A DNA stretch of 64,000 nt from NCBI RefSeq assembly GCF_029395455.1, contig NZ_CP113916.1:1488001-1552000 (forward strand), written 5' to 3'. This DNA comes from Lactobacillus sp. ESL0785. Its GTDB lineage: Bacteria > Bacillota > Bacilli > Lactobacillales > Lactobacillaceae. The translations under genes were made by a program, and so were the position numbers. The notes beneath the pieces were generated by a model. The model searched no databases. It was not told the origin of the DNA and was given only the letters and a program-made list of their open reading frames with translations. This document shows, in pieces, positions 26,769 through 35,377 of the stretch (its first letter is position 1; each line of letters begins with the position of its first letter).

Positions 26769-27668
26769 TTAATTTTCTCCTTTTTTAACAACCTGTGCTA
26801 ATTTTTGATAATTTGTCCGCATCCATTCCAGGTAGGTCATATTATCAGGGATTGTTTCCCGCACTACTAATACAGGAATTGCCTGCTCTTTTGCCAGTTT
26901 AATAAAATTAGTAACTGTTGTGCTTGATGTTTGAGCATTATCAACAAAAAAGGCAATTTTACGCTTTTTAATATTATCTGTCATCGTCTGGACAGTCGCT
27001 GGACTAGGATCCGTATTATTTTGAATTGCCTGTTCAAAATCACGGTCAGCCACCCGCAAATGAGCAGCCTCCAGTGCATAATCAAAAACAGGTTCACTCA
27101 CATAAACTGGTTTACTGCTTTTGCCATCAATTTTAGCTGCTATCTTCTGAATAGCAGCAATTTTAGCTAAGTAACGCTGACCATTAGTACGATAAGCAGC
27201 AGCATGTTTTGGATCCAGATGGGACAATTTAGTAACCAAATAAGCAACATATTTAGTTGGCATTGTTAGATTATACCAAATGTGAGGATTAGCACCTTTA
27301 TGCAGTCCCATCAGATCTTCACCAACCAAAACCGCCTTCTTATCCACAGCAGACGCCAATTTGTTCATCCAACTATCATAGCCCAAGCCATTAGCAACAA
27401 CAATATCAGCCGTTGCCAATTCCTTAGCATCGTTAGTTGTCGGTTCAAAATCATGTGGGTCCATTGCCCCTTTTGTGATAATTGCTTCGGCATGACCGTA
27501 TTTACCAACCACATTCTGCGCAATATCAGCATACACATTAGTTGTAGTAATAATTGAAATTTTCCCATTCTTTTTTGGCATCTGCGCACAAGCACTTAAT
27601 GTTAAAAGCACTACACTAAGCAAAACTGTTAAAGCCGCTAATTTTTTAAATTTAACTAATTTTTTCAT
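26769..27668 (-). CDS. Zn/Mn-type metal-binding lipoprotein (ZnuA/cluster A-I)
   Basis: 299 aa. A signal peptide ends in the lipobox LSAC (Cys27). Metal-ligand positions of the family are visible: H72 (PHDFEP), H129 (NPHIWYNL), a Glu in VSEPVFDYAL and an Asp in FVDNAQTSS. There is no His-rich loop, which many zinc proteins have, so zinc and manganese both remain possible. First gene of the operon SBP-amidase-ATPase-permease. Confidence 0.9.
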   Translation of the reverse strand: MKKLVKFKKLAALTVLLSVVLLTLSACAQMPKKNGKISIITTTNVYADIAQNVVGKYGHAEAIITKGAMDPHDFEPTTNDAKELATADIVVANGLGYDSWMNKLASAVDKKAVLVGEDLMGLHKGANPHIWYNLTMPTKYVAYLVTKLSHLDPKHAAAYRTNGQRYLAKIAAIQKIAAKIDGKSSKPVYVSEPVFDYALEAAHLRVADRDFEQAIQNNTDPSPATVQTMTDNIKKRKIAFFVDNAQTSSTTVTNFIKLAKEQAIPVLVVRETIPDNMTYLEWMRTNYQKLAQVVKKGEN

Positions 27669-27730
27669 TAGCTACATCCCTCTCTAACCTTACAAGTCTA
27701 CGGAATAGTCAAAAAGTCCAGCCGCAACAA

Positions 27731-27753
27731 TTCACTTACAAATTCACTTACAA
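27731..27753. repeat. Tandem 11-bp repeat in the metal operon leader
   Basis: TTCACTTACAA occurs at 27731-27741 and again at 27743-27753, one helical turn apart, between the TATAAT-like box (27763-27768, minus strand) and the lipoprotein gene. It may be an operator. It matches neither the AdcR nor the MntR box as I know them. Confidence 0.4.
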
Positions 27754-27776
27754 TTAATAACAATTATACACTAAAA

Positions 27777-27800
27777 ATACGCCACCCTAAAGTGACGTAT
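27777..27800 (-). terminator. Intrinsic terminator of the fructose operon
   Basis: ATACGCCAC pairs with GTGACGTAT with one mismatch; on the minus strand TTTTT follows. It is about 80 nt past the fruA stop. Confidence 0.65.
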
Positions 27801-27877
27801 CATTCCTATTTAGTTACAATTTGATTACTTTTTTACTTAATTATTTTTATTTCAAATAAGCGCGTAAAATCGACAAT

Positions 27878-29830
27878 TTACTTATCATCCACTGGCTTTT
27901 TCCACAAGCCTAAAATCACGCCAGCGACAATCGAACCAACAATTGTTGCAACAAAGTAAAGAACGATATGATTAGCAAGTGGTGATACCCACAGACCACC
28001 GTGAGGAGCGGGAACACCAATGCGCCATAAACCAACTAAAGCACCACCAACAGCTGATCCGATAATACATGATGGAATAACATGTCCCGCATCAGCGGCA
28101 GCAAATGGAATTGCTCCTTCAGTAATAAAGGAAAAGCCTAAAATCCAATTAGTAACACCGGCACGGCGCTCATCTTCAGTGTACTTATTCTTAAAGAAAG
28201 TCGTCCCAATTGCCGTGGCAAATGGTGGCACCATGCCACCAACCATAACAGCAGCCATCATAACAGCAGCTACCGTTGAATGGGGATCATTAGCAAAAGC
28301 ACCAGAAGCAAAGACGTAAGCCGCCTTGTTGAAAGGTCCACCCATATCAATGGACATCATTCCTGCCAAAATTGTTGTTAAAACAACTAAATTGCCTGTA
28401 CCCATCTGATTCAAAAAGCTAGTAATTGCAAAGTTAATACTACTAAAAATCGGGTTAACAATGTAATACATAATAAGTGCAATAAAGAGTAAACTCAAAA
28501 TTGGATATATCAGCATCGGCTTCATACCTTCAAGCGACTTAGGTAATTTAGTAAATAGTTTCTTTAAACCCACAACTAAATAGCCGGCAATAAATCCTGA
28601 AGCCAGACCACCCAAGAAACCTGCAGGCGACTTAGCATTAGTTACCACGTTGGCAACATAAGCACCGCCATATGAGCCGCTGTAAACTGTCGCCATAAAG
28701 CCACCAACAAAACCGGGCATCAAGGCAGGCAAGTCACCAATCGATTCAGCAATATATCCTGACAAAATTGGCACCATGAAAGCAAAGGCCATGTTTCCGG
28801 CATTATTTAAGAAAATGAAGGCAGGTGATTTAGGACCTCCAGCATAGTTCTCAACAATAAAGGAAATTGCCATCAAAATTCCACCACCGATGACAAACGG
28901 CAACATGTGAGAAACGCCGTTCATCAAGTTTTGATAAATCGACCCCCATATTCCCTTCTTAGAACTATCATCAGCAGTTGCTGCCTGACTATCCGAATGG
29001 TAAACACTAGCCTGACCATCCAAAACTGCGGTCACTAATTCATCGGGCTTATTAATTCCATCAACAACTGGTCGACTAATCAGTGGCTTACCATTAAAAC
29101 GTGGCATATCGACTTTTTTATCAGAAGCAATCACCACTCCCTTAGCTCTGCGAATTTCATCAGCCGTTAACTTGTCCTTAACACCCTCTGAACCGTTGGT
29201 CTCAATACGGACATCAGCACCGAGCTTTTTACCAGCTTTAATTAATGCTTCTTGAGCCATATAAGTATGAGCAATCCCATTAATACAAGCAGTAACCCCA
29301 ACAATCAGTGGCTTTTCAGTATCATTTCCGGCAGAAGCTTTTTTAGCCTGCTCTGCCGCTTTTTCAGCATCTTTTTTAGCCTCCGCCTGTTCAAACAAAG
29401 CAATTACTTCTTCAGGGGTCTGTGCCTTTTTTAATGCACTAACTAAATCTGGATTAATCAGTAACCCGGATAACTTAGCTAAAGCTTCCAAGTGCGTATT
29501 GTCAGCACCAGCTGGCGCAGTAATCATAAAGAACAAGTTGACTGGTTTACCATCAAGCGAATTATAATCAATTCCTGCATCACTTTTGGCAAACAAAACG
29601 CGAGTTTTATTAATTGACTTATTGCGGGCATGAGGCATTGCAATGCCATCACCAATCCCCGTCGTTGACTCATTTTCACGTTCCCAGATTGACTTAATAA
29701 ATTCATCTTCGTTATTAACAATTCCTGTGTCAACCTCTAAGTCGGCCATCTCTTTAATTGCAGCTTCCTTATTAGTTGCTTTCAACGCCATAATCATGGA
29801 CTCAGGAGCTAAAATATCTTTGATTTTCAT
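27878..29830 (-). CDS. fruA: Fructose PTS enzyme IIABC
   Basis: 650 aa, three PTS domains in one chain. EIIA (about 1-148) has the phosphorylated His in GIAMPHARN (H67). EIIB (about 173-270) has the active Cys in GVTACINGIAHT (C182). EIIC (about 295-645) is a membrane domain of about ten helices. A charged Ala/Lys linker (about 150-170) joins A and B. It takes up fructose as fructose 1-phosphate. Last gene of fruR-fruK-fruA. Confidence 0.95.
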   Translation of the reverse strand: MKIKDILAPESMIMALKATNKEAAIKEMADLEVDTGIVNNEDEFIKSIWERENESTTGIGDGIAMPHARNKSINKTRVLFAKSDAGIDYNSLDGKPVNLFFMITAPAGADNTHLEALAKLSGLLINPDLVSALKKAQTPEEVIALFEQAEAKKDAEKAAEQAKKASAGNDTEKPLIVGVTACINGIAHTYMAQEALIKAGKKLGADVRIETNGSEGVKDKLTADEIRRAKGVVIASDKKVDMPRFNGKPLISRPVVDGINKPDELVTAVLDGQASVYHSDSQAATADDSSKKGIWGSIYQNLMNGVSHMLPFVIGGGILMAISFIVENYAGGPKSPAFIFLNNAGNMAFAFMVPILSGYIAESIGDLPALMPGFVGGFMATVYSGSYGGAYVANVVTNAKSPAGFLGGLASGFIAGYLVVGLKKLFTKLPKSLEGMKPMLIYPILSLLFIALIMYYIVNPIFSSINFAITSFLNQMGTGNLVVLTTILAGMMSIDMGGPFNKAAYVFASGAFANDPHSTVAAVMMAAVMVGGMVPPFATAIGTTFFKNKYTEDERRAGVTNWILGFSFITEGAIPFAAADAGHVIPSCIIGSAVGGALVGLWRIGVPAPHGGLWVSPLANHIVLYFVATIVGSIVAGVILGLWKKPVDDK

Positions 29831-29845
29831 TATTAATTCTCCTTT

Positions 29846-30760
29846 TTATGAAATTTGTTCTACATTAATTTGCGGTAAAACAGCTTCAATTTGACTTTTA
29901 ACGGCAATATCTTTAGTAAAGGCAGTTGCAGCACCACACGCCATTCCAACACGGAAGCTTTCAGCCGGATCACCACTATTAACATATGTCCCAACAAAAC
30001 CAGCAATCATTGAATCACCGGCACCAACTGAATTAACAGCTGTTCCAATAGCAGCCTTAGCATGATAAATATGCTCACGTGTAATCAAGTAACCGCCGCT
30101 TGCAGCCATAGAAACCATGACATTTTGCGCACCTTGATCTAACAATTTGCGCGCGCAAGCAAGCATTTCTCGGTCAGTATTAAAAGTCGTATTAAACAAG
30201 TCTGCTAATTCATGATGATTAGGTTTAAGAACTAGTGGCTGATAACTTAAAGTTTCTAGCAATGCTTTACCCGTTGTATCAATGACAAATTCAGCGCCAG
30301 CTTCTTTAATTGTTGGCAGCAGTTGCTGATAAAAGTCAACTGACAAATTAGGTGCTAACGACCCACTTAAAACAACAATATCGCCAGCTTGTAAATCACT
30401 AAGACGATCCTTAAATGCCGTAATTTCTTGCTGAGTAATATTCGGACCTGCCGCATTAACTTCTGTTTCTTTTTCAGCATGCAGCTTGACATTAACACGA
30501 GTTGCATCTGACACAGTCACAAAATCATTCACAATCCGACGTTGATTCAACTGTCGCACCAGTTCTTTACCCGTGAAGCCACCAACAAAACCCCACGCAG
30601 TATTTTCAATTCCCAGCTGATTAAGAATTTGTGACACATTAATGCCTTTACCACCTGCTAGAAATGAGCAATTCTTACTGCGATTAACCTCACCATGTTT
30701 GATTTGTTTCAACTGAATGACATAATCCAAGGCAGGATTAACAGTAACTGTATAAATCAT
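29846..30760 (-). CDS. fruK: 1-phosphofructokinase
   Basis: 304 aa PfkB-family sugar kinase. Family signatures are GGKGINVSQIL (about 37-47) and NSVGAGDSMIAGFVG (about 248-262) with the catalytic Asp. It phosphorylates fructose 1-phosphate from FruA to fructose 1,6-bisphosphate. The start overlaps the fruR stop as TAATG, and fruA follows after 15 nt. Confidence 0.95.
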   Translation of the reverse strand: MIYTVTVNPALDYVIQLKQIKHGEVNRSKNCSFLAGGKGINVSQILNQLGIENTAWGFVGGFTGKELVRQLNQRRIVNDFVTVSDATRVNVKLHAEKETEVNAAGPNITQQEITAFKDRLSDLQAGDIVVLSGSLAPNLSVDFYQQLLPTIKEAGAEFVIDTTGKALLETLSYQPLVLKPNHHELADLFNTTFNTDREMLACARKLLDQGAQNVMVSMAASGGYLITREHIYHAKAAIGTAVNSVGAGDSMIAGFVGTYVNSGDPAESFRVGMACGAATAFTKDIAVKSQIEAVLPQINVEQIS

Positions 30761-31515
30761 TATTTAGTCTCCCTCAAGTTAATTTTATTAGGTAATAATT
30801 TTTTTAATCCGGCATTAAGCACGGTCGTAACAATGGTTACATCTTTACTATTGGCAAAAACTGCAAAATTACGTTCACCAATTTTAGAAGCATCGGTTAG
30901 TACATAAGCATGGTCAGCATGAGCAATTTCTAATTTTTTAATTGCGGCTTCTTCAAGATCTGGCGTTGTCAAATTACCTTGATAATCAAGCCCATTAGTG
31001 CCGATAAAACTGGCAGCAAAGTTCATCCCCTGCAGCTGGTCAATCGCCGATTGACCAACAACCGCATGCGTATCTTCTTTGACTTTTCCACCTAAGAAAA
31101 CCGTCTCAATACCGTGGCTAATCATTCCTAATGCTGTTTCCAGTCCGTTAGTCACCACCGTAATTTGCGGAATTTTAGCTAAAAAAGGCACCATTTCATA
31201 GGTTGTCGTTCCTGCATCAATAAAAAGATAATCATTTTTGTGCACATAATGTTGAACCGCATAACGAGCAATTTGAATTTTGTCCTCATGGTTCAGATTA
31301 AAACGAATATGCTGGGACACATCATGAGTAAAGTTCTTAAGTGATTGGGCACCACCATGAACCCGCTTAATCAATCCGTTACCTTCCAGCTGTGTCAAAT
31401 CACGACGAATTGTCGATTCTGATGTAGGAATCATCTGCGCTAATTCGCTAACTTGACATAATTGGTGTTGGTTGACGTAATTCTCAATTATCTTTTGCCG
31501 TTCCTGCGTTAACAT
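30760..31515 (-). CDS. fruR: DeoR-family repressor of the fructose operon
   Basis: 251 aa. An N-terminal DeoR helix-turn-helix (about 6-55; VSELAQMIPTSESTIRRDLTQLE) precedes a sugar-phosphate effector domain of the DeoR C-terminal type (DYLFIDAGTTTYEMVPFL). As in other lactic bacteria it probably binds repeats in its own promoter and is released by fructose 1-phosphate. First gene of the operon. Confidence 0.92.
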   Translation of the reverse strand: MLTQERQKIIENYVNQHQLCQVSELAQMIPTSESTIRRDLTQLEGNGLIKRVHGGAQSLKNFTHDVSQHIRFNLNHEDKIQIARYAVQHYVHKNDYLFIDAGTTTYEMVPFLAKIPQITVVTNGLETALGMISHGIETVFLGGKVKEDTHAVVGQSAIDQLQGMNFAASFIGTNGLDYQGNLTTPDLEEAAIKKLEIAHADHAYVLTDASKIGERNFAVFANSKDVTIVTTVLNAGLKKLLPNKINLRETK

Positions 31516-31534
31516 TTTTCCACCTCATGCAGAT

Positions 31535-31607
31535 ATTGTATTCGGTTTCAGTTAAAAAGACAATCAGTTTTACTCAAATATATGCAAAAAAAATCAGTTT
31601 TAATCAA
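31535..31607 (-). promoter_or_regulatory. fru promoter with repeated FruR operator
   Basis: On the minus strand TTGTCT (31558-31563) and TACAAT (31535-31540) with a 17-nt spacer form the promoter. Two near-identical words, AATCAGTTTTACTCAA (31562-31577) and AATCAGTTTTAATCAA (31592-31607), lie exactly 30 bp apart, and a degenerate third (TTTCAGTTAAA, about 31547) overlaps the promoter. The spacing fits DeoR proteins binding on one face of the helix. Confidence 0.7.
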
Positions 31608-31662
31608 TAATGCGCATAAATAGTAATAAAATAGCGCCAGCTTACTTACTAGCGCTTTTAAA

Positions 31663-31960
31663 TTAATCCGTTAAGTAATGAACCGTTGCCATTCTAGTGG
31701 CCTTAGCCGCTACAATTAAACAAGCTTCATCAAGCATAAAGTTAAGACTATGGTTGAGAACGAATCTGCCAGCAGCAATATCACAACCAATATATAAACG
31801 TACACGGCTTTTCAATGCATAATATGAAAAGTCCTCAGATGGATCTTGTGCATCAAAGTCAGTCCGCAAGTCTAACTTTCACTATCAATATCGATCGTAA
31901 TGCCACAATCTTTTACTGTACAGTCAAGGCCATCATCAAAATGTTTAATATAATCATGTG
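31663..31960 (-). pseudogene. Decayed gene fragment, possibly nucleoside hydrolase C-terminus
   Basis: Two adjacent frames read as parts of one protein. The upstream frame gives DYIKHFDDGLDCTV...GITIDIDSES and then hits TAG near 31880. A shifted frame continues RTDFDAQDPSEDF...IAAGRFVLNHSLNFML and ends at 31663. The order Ile-Asp-Ile-x-x-Ser, then TDFDAQ, then a hydrophobic strand and GRFV resembles the tail of IunH/RihC nucleoside hydrolases, but the match is weak. No start or ribosome site is visible. A weak hairpin (31632-31656) follows. Confidence 0.4.
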
Positions 31961-32039
31961 TTGCTTAAAAATGCGACTTGCACTCTTATGCTAAAATTAA
32001 TTTATCTTTGTTAAGATTAAAAAGGAAGTTGTTTAACTA

Positions 32040-33395
32040 ATGGAAGAAAACGAACCAGTTATAACGCGCCATCATTTGTCGGCAAGACATCATATGAAAA
32101 TTCATTGGAAAGAATTTTTTAAAAGCCCAGATAATACGCTAATTAAAGATACAACTTTAGTTGAAAAAGGTTCACTTGTCGGTAGAATCGGTATTATGCT
32201 GCTAGAATGCGGAACAGGAGCTTGGCGCGTACGCGATTCAATGAATACTGTTGCCCGAGCACTAGGAATTACTTGTTCAGCTGATATTGGTCTAGTTTCA
32301 ATTGAATACACCTGCTTCGACGTTAATAACAAGTCCTACTCGCAAACCTTGTCGTTGCCAACAACTGAAGTTAATATGAATAAATTAAATAAGATGGAAC
32401 AATTTGTCCGCCAATTTGAAATTAAAAATGAGCAATTAACAATTGGCGCTATCCATCATGAACTTAATCAAATTGAACGCCATACGGTTACCTACCCGCT
32501 GACAATTGCAGCTTTGAGTGCGGGACTTGCTTGCTGCTGTTTTATTTTTTTACTTGGTGGCGGCTTACCAGAAATGCTGTGTACCTTCTTTGGTGCAGGC
32601 ATTGGTAACTATATTCGCGGTCAGATGGGTAAGCACAAAATTACACTTGTAGCCAAAATTGCAGTAGGCGTTGCTAGCTCATGTGCGGTTTACTTCCTGT
32701 GCTTTTTACTTGGTCATAAATTATGTGGCTGGGACTACCAGCACGCTTATGGATATATTGGCGCCATGCTTTATGTGATCCCGGGTTTTCCTTTCATCAC
32801 TTCAGGACTGGATATGTCCAAACTCGATATGCGATCAGGACTCGAACGTTTAGCGTATGCTGGATTGATTATTATGATTGCCACAATGGTTGGCTGGGGC
32901 GTTGCAACCAGTCTAAATCTAATGCCGGGAGCTATGCCGGACCTAAAGCTTACTCCTACTGTTTTAACAATTTACAGAATTCTAGCTAGTTTTGGTGGAG
33001 TCTTTGGCTTTTCCGTAATGTTTAACGCTAAACCTGCAATGGCAACTGTCGCCGCATTAATCGGTGCCCTATCTAACACCTTACGTTTAAGTTTAGTTGA
33101 TTATAATCACATGCCTGCTGCCCTTGCTGCTTTTATTGGGGCGCTTTTAGCAGGCTTACTCGCGAGCTTTGTTCGTGATCGAGTAGGGTTTCCGCGAATT
33201 GCGATTACGGTACCCGCAATTGTGATCATGGTACCTGGATTATACATGTATCGTGCTGTTTTTAATTTCGGTGTTACTAACATTAATGTTGGTGCCTATT
33301 GGATTATGAATGCGTTAATGATTGTTATTGCTTTGCCAATTGGTCTTTTAACTGCCCGAATTTTAACAGATGCCAAATGGCGTCATGCAGATTAA
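32040..33395 (+). CDS. ThrE-type threonine/serine exporter family protein
   Basis: 451 aa. The N-terminal soluble ThrE/DUF1212 domain (about 40-165; LLECGTGAWRVRDSMNTVARALG) is followed by about ten helices, comprising the rest of ThrE and a C-terminal ThrE_2-type segment fused in one chain. Such proteins export threonine and serine, but homologues often carry other substrates. GGAAG lies upstream of the ATG. Monocistronic between two decayed genes; terminator at 33408-33438. Confidence 0.85.
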   Translation: MEENEPVITRHHLSARHHMKIHWKEFFKSPDNTLIKDTTLVEKGSLVGRIGIMLLECGTGAWRVRDSMNTVARALGITCSADIGLVSIEYTCFDVNNKSYSQTLSLPTTEVNMNKLNKMEQFVRQFEIKNEQLTIGAIHHELNQIERHTVTYPLTIAALSAGLACCCFIFLLGGGLPEMLCTFFGAGIGNYIRGQMGKHKITLVAKIAVGVASSCAVYFLCFLLGHKLCGWDYQHAYGYIGAMLYVIPGFPFITSGLDMSKLDMRSGLERLAYAGLIIMIATMVGWGVATSLNLMPGAMPDLKLTPTVLTIYRILASFGGVFGFSVMFNAKPAMATVAALIGALSNTLRLSLVDYNHMPAALAAFIGALLAGLLASFVRDRVGFPRIAITVPAIVIMVPGLYMYRAVFNFGVTNINVGAYWIMNALMIVIALPIGLLTARILTDAKWRHAD

Positions 33396-33407
33396 ATAAT
33401 AAATCAC

Positions 33408-33438
33408 AAAGGGAGTAGAATTAATTCTACTCCCTTTT
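33408..33438. terminator. Bidirectional intrinsic terminator
   Basis: AAAGGGAGTAGAATT and AATTCTACTCCCTTTT form a perfect stem between convergent genes, with T runs on both strands. Confidence 0.88.
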
Positions 33439-33468
33439 GTATTATCTTATATTCACAGCAACTTCAGA

Positions 33469-33921
33469 TTACTTAATTACAGCCATAATATTATCACCAA
33501 CAATTATTTCTGAATTATCAACAGTTGAAATAACGTCGATATAATCATTAGTATTAGTCACAATACTTAAAACTACAGGATCATATCCTGCTGCTGCAAT
33601 CGCCGCAACATCCATTTCCATCAATAAATCGCCTTGATTAACATGGTCCCCCTTTTTCACATGAGATATAAATGCTTGTCCTTTAAGTTCAACTGTATCA
33701 ATTCCGTCATCACTTCTTAAACCAACAGCATGCCGTGTATCCGCAACTAACGTAACTTCACCTGAAAATGGAGCAACAATCTTAATTTGTTCACCAGTAG
33801 CTTTACCAGCTGACTTTGTAGTTGTTGGTTCTTTATCTTGCTTTTCACTAGAGCAATTATTAAATCCAATAATCCAAGTTGCAATGAAGCCCACTGGGAT
33901 TATTTTGAGGCTGGGGGACAC
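33469..33921 (-). pseudogene. Remnant of a beta-glucoside-type PTS EIIBCA: EIIA without its active-site His
   Basis: 150 codons from a GTG that directly follows a stop. The first 20 residues resemble the last helix of an EIIC domain. Then a linker and an EIIA-Glc-type domain follow, but with two in-frame deletions. Sequence jumps from IVAP to FSGEVTLVADTRHAVGL, losing the first part of the fold. It also jumps from SDDG straight to IDTVELKG, losing the LIHxG segment that carries the phosphorylated His. The remaining C-terminus (HVKKGDHVNQGDLL, VTNTNDYIDVI) is well conserved. EIIB and most of EIIC are absent, so it cannot phosphorylate a sugar. Confidence 0.8.
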
Positions 33922-33971
33922 TTAATTGGTGGCTGCTGCACAAGAAGTTTAAGTTAGTTTTCTCATACAAA

Positions 33972-34005
33972 AAAAGCTGGTCTTGACACTAAGTCAGACC
34001 AGCTT
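33972..34005 (-). terminator. Intrinsic terminator of lrgAB
   Basis: AAGCTGGTCT (33974-33983) pairs with AGACCAGCTT (33996-34005); minus strand continues into seven T. Confidence 0.85.
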
Positions 34006-34079
34006 CTTTACTCAAAGATTGAGTGCGTAAGTAAACTGAATACTAATAAATTTTTACAATATTTGTCCATTACCAATAA

Positions 34080-34805
34080 TTATAAGCCCAGCATATGAGC
34101 AAATACCGGAACAAGCAAGTTATCTACTAATCCCGTAGCCACCACAGCAACAGCAGCCATCGCACCTTGAACGGAACCAAGCTCTAATCCAAATGCAGAG
34201 CCAATTGTGTGACCTGCTGCTCCTAGACCAAGACCTGTTCCCATTGGATCACTATCAAGCTTAAACCATTTAACCATTTGCTTACCCAAAGCATAGATTA
34301 CAACAGCATTAAGAATGCAAGCCATCGCGGTAATTGAAGCATTACCACCAATTGAAGTTGTTAACGGCATTGCAATCGCGGTTGTTGCTGATTGACTAAG
34401 CATTGATCTAATGCCAACTTCATCAAGACCGACCGCTTTAGAAATCAAAGTAATTAAAATTAATGAAATAAAGGTACCAATAATTAAACTCAGTAAAATA
34501 ATGCCCCAATTCTTTTTAACAACATCATTTCGTTTATATAAAGGAACTGCAAACGCAATTGTTGCTGGAGTAATAAACCAGAAGATAATATCGCCACCAG
34601 GCTTATATGCCTTAGCATAAACCTGAGCAGTTGAAACATCAAAGTACTTACCTAGTACTACTAAAATGGCAATTCCCAAGACCATTGCAACAAACAAAGG
34701 CTGAAAAATAAACAAACCATGCGATTTTTTAAATAGCCATTTACCGATTAAAAAGACCAGCAAAGATAAAAAGACTCCAAATAAGGGATTACTTATATAT
34801 GACAT
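34080..34805 (-). CDS. lrgB: LrgB-family membrane protein
   Basis: 241 aa, about seven to eight helices, of the LrgB/CidB family (FWFITPATIAFAVPLYKRND; TAIAMPLTTSIGGNASITAMACILNAV; GLGLGAAGHTIGSAFG across two stretches). With LrgA it modulates murein hydrolase activity or moves small carboxylates such as pyruvate across the membrane, as described in Bacillus and Staphylococcus. The start overlaps the lrgA stop (TAATG). Confidence 0.92.
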   Translation of the reverse strand: MSYISNPLFGVFLSLLVFLIGKWLFKKSHGLFIFQPLFVAMVLGIAILVVLGKYFDVSTAQVYAKAYKPGGDIIFWFITPATIAFAVPLYKRNDVVKKNWGIILLSLIIGTFISLILITLISKAVGLDEVGIRSMLSQSATTAIAMPLTTSIGGNASITAMACILNAVVIYALGKQMVKWFKLDSDPMGTGLGLGAAGHTIGSAFGLELGSVQGAMAAVAVVATGLVDNLLVPVFAHMLGL

Positions 34806-35248
34806 TATTTGCCACCTCCTGTCTTAACACCTTGCGAGGTGCCATTCAATTTAACTGCAGTCAATTTCTTTTTAAGCCAAAGCAATGCTCTTGTAGTATA
34901 AGCTGTTACGACCAACAGAATTACCGTTGATAGTAAAATTACCAACACGAGTTGCACACCTTGGGCTTTCATAATATCAAGGTTGGCAGCAATTGAAATT
35001 CCTGACGGAACAAACATAAAACTAATTAATGAAATTAGTGCACTACCAAAAGAATCAACCCATTCAATTTTAATAACGTGTGCTGTCAACAACACATACA
35101 ATAAAACTAAACCAATTACCGGTGTGGGCACCGGAAAATTCTTTGGCATCATTTCTGAGATTAATTGTGACACAAATAAGATTGTGGCATAAATCAACAT
35201 TTGAAATAACAGTGGTGCTGATTGGTGCTTATCTTCTTTTCTTTTCAT
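34805..35248 (-). CDS. lrgA: LrgA-family holin-like protein
   Basis: 147 aa from ATG 35248, chosen because AAAGGA lies 8 nt upstream; an earlier in-frame start at 35281 has no ribosome site. Four helices of the CidA/LrgA family (LLFQMLIYATILFVSQLI, FPVPTPVIGLVLLYVLL). Probably membrane-pore-forming with LrgB and under LytSR control. A 129-nt gap separates it from lytR, enough for its own promoter. Confidence 0.9.
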   Translation of the reverse strand: MKRKEDKHQSAPLLFQMLIYATILFVSQLISEMMPKNFPVPTPVIGLVLLYVLLTAHVIKIEWVDSFGSALISLISFMFVPSGISIAANLDIMKAQGVQLVLVILLSTVILLVVTAYTTRALLWLKKKLTAVKLNGTSQGVKTGGGK

Positions 35249-35377
35249 CTTACTCGTCCTTTCTGAATTTCTTATTTTCAATGTTAAAGATACTAGAAAA
35301 GCGAGTTTTTGAGTGCAAATTCAAGCCGAACTGCAAAAATTGGCTCGTGAACTGCCCTTAAATTAACGTGACTAATA

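Noticed and set aside
27878..31515. Fructose operon as novel
   Set aside because: Gene order, domains and regulator are those of the standard fruRKA operon; only the operator repeats were kept.
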